Source: an uncultured Bacteroidales bacterium
GTDB lineage: Bacteria; Bacteroidota; Bacteroidia; Bacteroidales; Paludibacteraceae
DNA length: 5,069 nt
Reading direction: 5' to 3'
NCBI GenBank assembly: GCA_946405045.1
Contig: CAMJFV010000179.1
Location: 1-5,069 of the forward strand
The position numbers and the translations under genes were made by a program. Shown piece by piece: positions 1 through 5,069 of this stretch (position 1 is the stretch's first letter; each line of letters starts with the position of its first letter). Below the pieces are notes generated by a model. It saw only the letters and a program-made list of their open reading frames with translations, was not told the DNA's origin and made no database searches.

Positions 1-1
1 C

Positions 2-583
2 ATCGCTTGGGTAGATTACGCACCTAAGTGTGAAGTTCCTGATTTGACTCCAATCCTAGAGGAGCAGAAGCGTCAGTGCGAGGAGCTTACATCTAAGCTT
101 GAGGAGCAGATCGTTAACCAGAACGTAGCAATCAACAAGCTACAGCAGCAGATCAAGTTCACTCAGGATTCTCTTGATTCTCATATCAGAGCTACTCGTG
201 AGCCAGTTCGTTACATCCCTACTAAGGAAGAGGATGAGATCATCAAGACAGCATTCGCTCAGCTTGAGTTTGAGTCAGCTAAGGCTATCATCAAGCAGTC
301 TTCTTACTCTTCTCTAGATGGTCTTGCAATGTTGCTTAAGTCTCACCCAGAGTGGTCTGTAACTCTTAAGGGTTACACTGATAACTCAGGTAACGCAGCT
401 AAGAACCTTCAGTTGTCTAAGGATCGTGCAGCATCAGTTAAGAACTACTTGATCAACAAGGGAGTTTCTGCTGCTAACATCCAGTCACAGGGTTATGGTT
501 CAGCTAACCCAGTTGCTTCTAACTCTACACTTGCAGGTCGTGCTAAGAACCGTCGTGTAGAAATCGAGCTTTTCTCTAAGTAA
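2..583 (+). CDS. OmpA-family outer-membrane protein, C-terminal part (5' end outside window)
   Basis: This is the C-terminal 193 residues of a protein whose reading frame is open to the left edge, so the true start lies upstream. The TTG at 44 is internal. From about fragment residue 15 to 62 there is a Glu/Gln/Lys-rich heptad-like stretch, probably a coiled-coil periplasmic linker. The OmpA-like peptidoglycan-binding domain follows (about residues 78-193). It shows GYTDN, LSKDRA, the GYG...P segment and a terminal GRAKNRRVEIE. The Asp of TDN (fragment residue 127) and the Arg of KDRA (142) are spaced 15 apart, as are the diaminopimelate-binding Asp and Arg of OmpA/Pal domains. By family knowledge it anchors the outer membrane to the cell wall, probably with an N-terminal beta-barrel outside this window. 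Codon choice is strongly biased (AAG for Lys, AAC for Asn, CGT, GCT, CTT), which suggests high expression. A strong terminator follows. Confidence 0.93.
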   Translation: MAWVDYAPKCEVPDLTPILEEQKRQCEELTSKLEEQIVNQNVAINKLQQQIKFTQDSLDSHIRATREPVRYIPTKEEDEIIKTAFAQLEFESAKAIIKQSSYSSLDGLAMLLKSHPEWSVTLKGYTDNSGNAAKNLQLSKDRAASVKNYLINKGVSAANIQSQGYGSANPVASNSTLAGRAKNRRVEIELFSK

Positions 584-610
584 GAATAAGTTTTGAAGCT
601 ATACTAATAG

Positions 611-639
611 GAGGCACATCGTAAGGTGTGCCTCTTTTT
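611..639 (+). terminator. Rho-independent terminator after the ompA-like gene
   Basis: A 10-bp stem pairs 611-620 with 625-634 (GAGGCACATC against GGTGTGCCTC, with one U-G wobble at 619/626). It is closed by a GUAA loop, which fits the stable GNRA tetraloop class, and is followed at once by five T residues (635-639). It sits 27 bases after the ompA-like stop codon and ends 11 bases before the rnz start codon. Confidence 0.93.
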
Positions 640-650
640 ATTTCAATTTT

Positions 651-1565
651 ATGGAAGATAATTCTCTTAAAATATTAGGTTCGTGCGCAGCCTTGCCGTC
701 ACTGAAGATGAATCAGTCGGCTTACGCTTTGAATATGAATTCAAAGACTTTCCTTATCGATTGTGGCGAGAATACCCAACAATCCTTACGCCACTATTGT
801 GTGAACCATTCCAGAATGAATCATATCTTTATTTCTCATCTTCATGGCGACCATTGTTTCGGGCTGATCGGACTAATCTCTACTCTTGATCTTCTTGGCA
901 GACGTAGTGACATAACTATCCATTCCCATAAGGGATTGGAGGAGGCAATGCGTCCTCAACTAGACTTTTTCTGTAATTATCTTCATTTCAAGGTGTTGTT
1001 TGAGACATTCTCCCCTTTCGCAAGTGATGTCATCTACGAAAATGACAAAATGGAGGTTGTGTCAATTCCACTGAAACATTCGATCCCAACATCCGGGTTC
1101 CTTTTCCGTGAGAAACCCCACCGTCGACATCTGAGAGCTGATAAGGCTAAATTTTATAATATTCCGATTGAACAGTATAAATTCATTCTTAACGGCGATG
1201 ATTATGTGACACCCGACGGAATGATTGTGCTAAACAGTAATTTGACGCTCCCTCCTTCTCCACAGAAAAGTTTCGCATATCTTTCTGATACTGCTTACAA
1301 TGAGAAGGTCGTTGACAAAATAAAAGGTGTGGATATTCTTTTCCATGAGTCGACATTCCTGGAGAAAGATAAGGTGAGAGCAAAACAGACTTTTCATTCC
1401 ACTGCGTCAGATGCCGCTAAAATCGCGTCGCTCGCAGAAGCAAAAAAACTTGTGATTGGTCATTTTTCGACAAGATACAGAGACCGGAATACTTTTTTGG
1501 AGGAAGCAAAACCGATTTTTGAAAATACTTTTTTAGGCAATGACGGTAATGAATTTACCTTTTAA
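651..1565 (+). CDS. rnz: Ribonuclease Z (tRNA 3'-end processing endonuclease)
   Basis: This 304-residue metallo-beta-lactamase-fold protein has the usual length of the short, homodimeric bacterial RNase Z. The zinc-binding signature HLHGDH is at residues 63-68. The other expected ligands follow in order: His143 in KHSIPTSGF, Asp213 in SDTAY and His271 in GHFSTRY. His249 in FHST matches the conserved catalytic-site histidine. The segment DCGENTQ (37-43) is also typical of the family. Residues about 150-205 occupy the place of the substrate-binding flexible arm, though I see no clear Gly-Pro motif in it. Family knowledge: it cuts tRNA precursors just after the discriminator base in the cytoplasm. 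The ATG at 651 gives the canonical N-terminus. No Shine-Dalgarno motif is seen, as is usual in Bacteroidota. Codon use is much less biased than in the ompA-like gene, which suggests modest expression. Confidence 0.95.
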   Translation: MEDNSLKILGSCAALPSLKMNQSAYALNMNSKTFLIDCGENTQQSLRHYCVNHSRMNHIFISHLHGDHCFGLIGLISTLDLLGRRSDITIHSHKGLEEAMRPQLDFFCNYLHFKVLFETFSPFASDVIYENDKMEVVSIPLKHSIPTSGFLFREKPHRRHLRADKAKFYNIPIEQYKFILNGDDYVTPDGMIVLNSNLTLPPSPQKSFAYLSDTAYNEKVVDKIKGVDILFHESTFLEKDKVRAKQTFHSTASDAAKIASLAEAKKLVIGHFSTRYRDRNTFLEEAKPIFENTFLGNDGNEFTF

Positions 1566-1570
1566 TATAT

Positions 1571-1601
1571 TTTGCATATATATAAAAATCATGTAATTTT
1601 G
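1571..1601 (+). promoter_or_regulatory. Bacteroidales-type promoter for asnS
   Basis: TTTG at 1571-1574 and TAATTTTG at 1594-1601 are separated by 19 bases. They match the -33 TTTG and -7 TAnnTTTG elements described for the primary sigma factor of Bacteroides. Transcription would start a few bases past 1601, leaving a short A/T-rich 5' leader of roughly 15-20 bases before the ATG at 1626. The surrounding 60 bases are very A/T rich, as expected. The start site is inferred, not observed. Confidence 0.8.
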
Positions 1602-1625
1602 TAAGCATTAAATGATAATTAAATT

Positions 1626-3029
1626 ATGGGCATAAAGAGAACTAAAATAGTAGACGCCTTAGGGTTGACAAACTATGGATCTGAAATAAATGTAAAGGGA
1701 TGGGTCCGTACGAAGCGTGGCAATAAGAATGTAAGTTTCATCGCTTTGAACGACGGATCAACTATCAAGAATATTCAGCTTGTTGTAGACGCGGGTGCTA
1801 TTGATGAGTCGATAATGAAAGATGTCACTACTGGTGCATGTATCAGTTGTGTCGGCACATTGGTTCAGTCGCAGGGCGCAGGACAGAGTGTTGAGATTCT
1901 TGCAAAAAGTATCGAGATCTATGGTAAGGCAGATGTGAATGAATACCCATTGCAGAAGAAGGGATGTTCGATGGAGTTCTTGCGTGAGATCGCTCACCTT
2001 CGTCCTCGTACAAACACTTTCGGAGCTGTGTTCCGTATCCGTCACAACATGGCGATCGCTATCCACAAGTTCTTCCATGATAGAGGATTCTTCTATTTCC
2101 ACACTCCAATCATCACTGCTTCAGACTGTGAGGGTGCAGGACAGATGTTCCAGGTTACAACGAAGAATCTTTATGATTTGAAGAAAGATGAGAACGGTAG
2201 CATCATTTATGATGATGATTTCTTCGGCAAGATGGCAAGTTTGACAGTTTCAGGTCAGCTTGAGGGTGAGCTTGCAGCTACTGCTCTTGGTTCTATATAT
2301 ACTTTCGGTCCAACATTCCGTGCTGAAAACTCAAACACTCCACGCCACTTGGCTGAGTTCTGGATGATCGAGCCAGAGGTTGCCTTCAACGATATTGAGG
2401 ACAATATGGACTTGGCAGAGGAGTTTATCAAGTATTGTGTACAATGGGCGTTGGACAATTGCCAGGATGATTTGGCATTCTTGAACCAGATGATCGACAA
2501 GGGCTTGATCGAGAGATTGCAGAGCGTATTGAAGGCTCCTTTCACTCGTCTACCTTACACTGAGGGTATCAACATCCTTGAGGAGGCTGTAGCAAAAGGC
2601 AAGAAGTTCGAGTTCCCAGTTTATTGGGGTTGTGACCTTGCTTCTGAGCATGAGCGTTATTTGGTTGAGGAACACTTCAAGAATCCTGTGATTTTGACAG
2701 ACTATCCTAAGGAGATCAAGGCATTCTACATGAAGCAGAATGAAGATGGCAAGACTGTTCGCGCAATGGATGTACTATTCCCTACGATCGGTGAGATCAT
2801 CGGTGGTTCTGAGCGTGAGGCAGACTACGACAAACTGCTTACAAGAATACAGGAGCTAAATATCCCAATGAAGGATATGTGGTGGTATCTTGACACTCGT
2901 AAATTCGGTTCTTGTCCTCACTCTGGATTCGGACTTGGATTTGAGAGATTGCTGTTGTTCGTTACAGGTATGACAAATATCCGCGACGTGATTCCGTTCC
3001 CAAGAACTCCACGTTCGGCAGAATTCTAA
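1626..3029 (+). CDS. asnS: Asparaginyl-tRNA synthetase
   Basis: The 467 residues equal the normal bacterial AsnRS length. The N-terminal OB-fold anticodon-binding domain (about 1-105) begins its core with VKGWVRTKRG (23-32). The class IIb catalytic domain follows: RPRTNTF and the motif 1 helix region ending in TPIITASDCEGAG (about 127-172), motif 2 FRAE (231-234) with the downstream RHLAEFWMIEPE, and motif 3 GFGLGFERL (435-443). The C-terminus, IPFPRTPRSAEF, is close to that of AsnRS proteins. The enzyme charges tRNA-Asn with asparagine using ATP in the cytoplasm, and its presence points to direct Asn-tRNA formation. AspRS is the nearest alternative, but the length and the C-terminal PFPRTP favour AsnRS. 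The gene has its own promoter and terminator, so it is probably monocistronic. Codon use changes near residue 105: the OB-fold part has ATA and AAT codons, and the catalytic part is strongly optimised. Confidence 0.97.
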   Translation: MGIKRTKIVDALGLTNYGSEINVKGWVRTKRGNKNVSFIALNDGSTIKNIQLVVDAGAIDESIMKDVTTGACISCVGTLVQSQGAGQSVEILAKSIEIYGKADVNEYPLQKKGCSMEFLREIAHLRPRTNTFGAVFRIRHNMAIAIHKFFHDRGFFYFHTPIITASDCEGAGQMFQVTTKNLYDLKKDENGSIIYDDDFFGKMASLTVSGQLEGELAATALGSIYTFGPTFRAENSNTPRHLAEFWMIEPEVAFNDIEDNMDLAEEFIKYCVQWALDNCQDDLAFLNQMIDKGLIERLQSVLKAPFTRLPYTEGINILEEAVAKGKKFEFPVYWGCDLASEHERYLVEEHFKNPVILTDYPKEIKAFYMKQNEDGKTVRAMDVLFPTIGEIIGGSEREADYDKLLTRIQELNIPMKDMWWYLDTRKFGSCPHSGFGLGFERLLLFVTGMTNIRDVIPFPRTPRSAEF

Positions 3030-3039
3030 AATTTGTATG

Positions 3040-3073
3040 GCCTGCAATTCAGATTTCTGTTTTGCAGGCTTTT
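3040..3073 (+). terminator. Rho-independent terminator after asnS
   Basis: An 8-bp perfect stem pairs GCCTGCAA (3040-3047) with TTGCAGGC (3062-3069). Inside it, a U-U/U-U internal loop leads to a further 3-bp helix (CAG 3050-3052 with CTG 3057-3059) capped by AUUU. The stem is followed by TTTT (3070-3073) and then more A/T. It lies 10 bases after the asnS stop codon and ends 13 bases before the next ATG. Confidence 0.9.
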
Positions 3074-3086
3074 ATTTATATAGCCT

Positions 3087-3572
3087 ATGAAAATCAAACA
3101 ATTAATCATCGCAGTTGGTGCTTCATTAGGACTGGTATCATGTCTGGATGTTCCTGCCGACTATTATACTCAGGTGAATGACATTTTCAACAATGTTGTT
3201 CACGAGACAACTAAGGTGGATGCCAAGATTCAGGCAAACGACACGACTGGTCTTGCTGAAATGGTTGAAAATCTGAAATTTGTCAAGAAGACACTTGTCG
3301 CTATTGGTCCATTCCGTGAGGATTCTTCGTTGATAAACAACGTGGTTGAATTTGTGGATTTGTATTCCGACGAATTCATGAGCAATTGTTACGATCGTTT
3401 TGTAGAGTTGGCAACTGCGGATTCGTTGTCTGATGAGCAGAGAATAGAGTTGGATCTTATTAAATCCACTTTCGTTACTGCAGGACAATCTGCTCTTATT
3501 GATGCCCAAAAAGCTCATAAGGATTTTCAAGTGAAATATGAATTGATGAACGGACATATGGTCGTAGAATAA
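3087..3572 (+). CDS. Small putative lipoprotein of unknown function
   Basis: I do not recognise this 161-residue protein. Its N-terminus is a classical lipoprotein signal peptide: positive charges at Lys2 and Lys4, a hydrophobic core (6-17), and a lipobox LVSC with the acylated cysteine at residue 19. The mature part would be about 143 residues. It is acidic and appears mostly helical: heptad-like stretches lie at about 27-72, 80-110 and 115-152, with no transmembrane segment. Residues after the cysteine (LDVPADYY) do not show an obvious Lys plus Asp/Glu surface-export signal of the Bacteroidetes type, so an inner-leaflet location in the periplasm is possible. A second cysteine is at 101. The ATG at 3087 is chosen because it directly begins the signal peptide. 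It lies 13 bases after the asnS terminator and 9 bases before the nitroreductase gene, so it probably heads that operon. Possible roles include envelope maintenance, but nothing in the sequence proves this. Confidence 0.85.
   Translation: MKIKQLIIAVGASLGLVSCLDVPADYYTQVNDIFNNVVHETTKVDAKIQANDTTGLAEMVENLKFVKKTLVAIGPFREDSSLINNVVEFVDLYSDEFMSNCYDRFVELATADSLSDEQRIELDLIKSTFVTAGQSALIDAQKAHKDFQVKYELMNGHMVVE
3105..3143 (+). other. Lipoprotein signal peptide core and lipobox (residues 7-19)
   Basis: Codons 7-19 of the 3087 gene encode a hydrophobic run ending in Leu-Val-Ser-Cys. By family knowledge signal peptidase II would cut before Cys19 (codon 3141-3143) after lipidation, placing the protein on a membrane facing the periplasm or on the cell surface. 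Confidence 0.85.
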
Positions 3573-3581
3573 TTAGAAAAT

Positions 3582-4109
3582 ATGAAAGAATTAATAGATA
3601 TCATAACAGAAAGAAGAAGCACACGTAAGTTTACTGACCAGCCAATCGAGCAGGAAAAACTTGACTTGATTTTGAAAGCGGCTCTAATGGCACCGTCTTC
3701 AAAGAGATGCACTCCTTGGCATTTTGTGGTTGTGGAAGACGCGAATGATCTTCAGACAATCTCTGAGTCTCGTCAGATGGGAAGTGCGTTCGTCTCAGGA
3801 GCAAAAATGGCGATCGTAGTGCTTGCAGAGGAGGAGAAGAGCGACGTGTGGGTAGAGGATGCTTCTATCGCCGCTTCTTATATCCAGCTTATGGCAGAGA
3901 GCCTTGGTATAGGATCTTGCTGGGTGCAGGTGAGAAACAGAAAGAAGAACGACGAAGAGACAACTGAGAATGTCTTGAAGAAGTTGCTTAATATTCCAGA
4001 CGGATTGCGTGCGGAGTGTGTTATCGCTCTTGGCTACAAGGGAGAGGAGAAGGCTCCGTTCGATCAGTCGAAATTGAAATTAGACCGTATTCACAGAGGT
4101 CAATTCTAA
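3582..4109 (+). CDS. Nitroreductase-family FMN-dependent oxidoreductase
   Basis: This 175-residue protein has the compact length of small single-domain nitroreductases. The N-terminal RRSTRKF (11-17) is the FMN-phosphate-binding Arg-Arg-Ser-x-Arg signature. APSSKRCTPWHFVVV (37-51) corresponds to the family's APSxxNxQPW segment, here with Arg-Cys-Thr in place of Asn/Gln positions. EDASIAASYIQLMAESLGIG (92-111) is the conserved helix leading to the SCW strand, and LNIPDGLRAECVIALGYKGE (136-155) is the usual C-terminal strand region. The C-terminal ending RIHRGQF resembles the KVHxGxW/Y tail of related proteins. Such enzymes use NAD(P)H to reduce quinones, nitro compounds or other electron acceptors as cytoplasmic dimers. 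The physiological substrate cannot be read from the sequence. The gene follows the lipoprotein by 9 bases and precedes the DUF2520 gene by 9 bases, so co-transcription is very likely. No Shine-Dalgarno motif is seen. Confidence 0.93.
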   Translation: MKELIDIITERRSTRKFTDQPIEQEKLDLILKAALMAPSSKRCTPWHFVVVEDANDLQTISESRQMGSAFVSGAKMAIVVLAEEEKSDVWVEDASIAASYIQLMAESLGIGSCWVQVRNRKKNDEETTENVLKKLLNIPDGLRAECVIALGYKGEEKAPFDQSKLKLDRIHRGQF

Positions 4110-4118
4110 TTGAAGACG

Positions 4119-4946
4119 ATGAAAATCGTTTTTCTGGGAAGTGGGAATGTGGCGACTCATTTGTCGCAGGCGTTAAACCATTCCATGTCGAATGAGGTGG
4201 TGCAGGTGTACAGCCCCACTGCTGAAAATGCCAAAACACTTGCTGGGATATTGTCGTGCGGTTATTGCACGGATATCAATGAGGTCGACGGGAGTGCGGA
4301 CATCTACGTCTGCAGCGTTAAAGATTCAGTTCAGCAAAACGTGTGGCGAGCATTGAAATGCCATTTCGTCGAATCTGGCGTCAATGTCGCGGATAAGATA
4401 GTCGTCCATACGGCTGGTGCGTTGGCGATGGATGGTGAGAACGGATTGTCTGAGTTTTTCCCTAATTGTGGAGTGGTCTATCCTGTACAGAGCTTTTCGA
4501 AACAGAGAGCGGTGGATCTGTCGCATACACCGTTTCTGATAGAGGCGACAATCCCGTCTACATTGGAAAAACTAAGAAGCCTTGTGGCTACAGTGTCTGA
4601 CAGATGCTATGATGCCACAACCAAACAACGCAATGCTTTGCATCCGGCTGCTGTGTTCGCAAGTAATTTCGCAAACCACATGTATGCGATAGCCAACAGA
4701 CTCATGGAGAAGAACGGATTGCCGTTTGAAATCCTGATTCCGTTGATTCAGGAGACAGCCCAGAAAGTGACGGAAGTTCATCCCGTCGCAGCTCAGACCG
4801 GGCCGGCAGTGAGAGGTGATGAAGTGGTGATGAGCAAACAGGAGAAAGGACTAATGGCTGACGGATACGATACAGAGTTGGAAATCTACCGTCTTGTCAG
4901 CAAAAACATACAAACATATAGAGATGAATTTCAAAGAGAATCTTGA
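4119..4946 (+). CDS. Rossmann-like and DUF2520 domain-containing protein
   Basis: The best start is the ATG at 4119 (275 residues), because MKIVFLGSGNVATHL then places the dinucleotide-binding GxGxxA-type loop (GSGNVA, 7-12) right at the N-terminus. An in-frame TTG at 4110 would add only three residues. The N-terminal Rossmann fold (about 1-125) includes CSVKDS (65-70) and VVHTAGAL (95-102). The DUF2520 all-helical domain (about 130-265) contains LHPAAVFASNFANHMY (174-189) and QTGPAVRGD (226-234). The architecture resembles ketopantoate reductase or pyrroline-5-carboxylate reductase, suggesting an NAD(P)-dependent oxidoreductase, but the substrate is not known for this family as far as I am aware. 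Its 3' end overlaps the following phosphatase gene by 23 bases, which suggests translational coupling. The codons are richer in G/C than in the upstream genes, with frequent TCG, GCG and GTC. Confidence 0.92.
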   Translation: MKIVFLGSGNVATHLSQALNHSMSNEVVQVYSPTAENAKTLAGILSCGYCTDINEVDGSADIYVCSVKDSVQQNVWRALKCHFVESGVNVADKIVVHTAGALAMDGENGLSEFFPNCGVVYPVQSFSKQRAVDLSHTPFLIEATIPSTLEKLRSLVATVSDRCYDATTKQRNALHPAAVFASNFANHMYAIANRLMEKNGLPFEILIPLIQETAQKVTEVHPVAAQTGPAVRGDEVVMSKQEKGLMADGYDTELEIYRLVSKNIQTYRDEFQRES

Positions 4947-5069
4947 TAAAATAAAAGCATTTGTTTTTGATGTGGACGGCGTTTTGTCCGCCACCACCGT
5001 GCCGCTTCACCCGAGTGGGGAACCAATGCGTATGGTGAACATCAAAGACGGATATGCCATGCAGTATGC
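4924..5069 (+). CDS. kdsC: KdsC-like HAD phosphatase, N-terminal part (3' end outside window)
   Basis: Only the first 48 codons are present, and the frame runs off the right edge. FVFDVDGVLS (13-22) is HAD motif I, with nucleophile Asp16 and general acid/base Asp18. The following variable turn and NIKDGYAMQY (39-48) match the KdsC arrangement, where an Arg/Lys-Asp-Gly-Tyr segment follows the first beta-hairpin. KdsC removes phosphate from 3-deoxy-D-manno-octulosonate 8-phosphate in the cytoplasm, a step in Kdo and lipopolysaccharide core synthesis, and works as a tetramer. The ATG at 4924 lies inside the end of the DUF2520 gene (23-base overlap, +1 frame) and gives the usual short N-terminal lead before motif I. 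A related C0-type HAD phosphatase acting on another sugar phosphate remains possible because motifs II-IV are outside the window. Confidence 0.8.
   Translation, partial: MNFKENLDKIKAFVFDVDGVLSATTVPLHPSGEPMRMVNIKDGYAMQY

Noticed and set aside
44..46. TTG at 44 as the start of the OmpA-family gene
   Set aside because: The same frame stays open to the left edge with plausible coding sequence, and a protein of this class needs an upstream signal peptide. The TTG codes for an internal leucine.
59..109. Repeated GAGGAGCAG at 59-67 and 101-109
   Set aside because: Both copies encode Glu-Glu-Gln in the coiled-coil linker. Biased codons in a heptad-like protein explain the repeat.
588..595. AAGTTTTG as a -7 promoter element for rnz
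   Set aside because: It lacks the first T of TAnnTTTG, has no TTTG at the proper distance upstream, and its transcript would run straight into the terminator hairpin.
1566..1590. Possible terminator after rnz in the TATAT/ATATA-rich stretch
   Set aside because: Only a weak A/T-only pairing can be drawn, with no GC stem. The sequence is better explained by the asnS promoter.
1758..2102. Minus-strand open frame inside asnS
   Set aside because: It is opposite strongly conserved synthetase sequence, and its product is Ser/Thr/Cys-rich with no family resemblance.
3138..3557. Long open frame on the minus strand across the lipoprotein gene
   Set aside because: It lies entirely opposite a gene with a clear signal peptide, shows no recognisable domain, and has no promoter or context of its own.
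4110..4112. TTG at 4110 as the start of the DUF2520 gene
   Set aside because: ATG at 4119 gives the standard N-terminus immediately before the Rossmann beta-strand. The extra three residues have no support.

Overview
The window is ordinary chromosomal DNA that most likely comes from a member of the Bacteroidota, probably the order Bacteroidales. The reasons are: a perfect TAnnTTTG -7 element with an upstream TTTG before asnS; start codons preceded by AT-rich sequence instead of Shine-Dalgarno motifs; an OmpA protein with a coiled-coil linker; and a DUF2520 protein gene overlapping a KdsC-type HAD phosphatase gene. No genus can be assigned from this sequence alone.

Layout, all on the + strand: (1) the 3' part of an OmpA-family outer-membrane protein gene (2-583), closed by a strong intrinsic terminator (611-639). 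(2) A complete rnz gene for ribonuclease Z (651-1565). (3) A Bacteroidales-type promoter (1571-1601) driving asnS, asparaginyl-tRNA synthetase (1626-3029), closed by a second intrinsic terminator (3040-3073). (4) A tightly packed run of four genes: a small lipoprotein of unknown function (3087-3572), a nitroreductase-family flavoprotein (3582-4109), a Rossmann/DUF2520 protein (4119-4946), and the start of a KdsC-like HAD phosphatase (4924 to the window end). The last two overlap by 23 bases.

Functionally, rnz and asnS both serve tRNA biology (3'-end maturation and aminoacylation), but the promoter before asnS shows that it can be transcribed independently of rnz. The OmpA protein links the outer membrane to peptidoglycan. 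The final cluster looks like one operon. Its last gene points to Kdo/lipopolysaccharide synthesis, while the roles of the lipoprotein and DUF2520 proteins are not known. All intergenic gaps are under 70 bases and no stretch above 300 bases lacks a gene.

I found no mobile element, CRISPR array, tRNA or rRNA, and no convincing new system. The points most worth a second look are the unknown lipoprotein heading the last operon, the DUF2520/kdsC overlap, two genes that start a few bases after a terminator with no visible promoter, and a change in codon use inside asnS.
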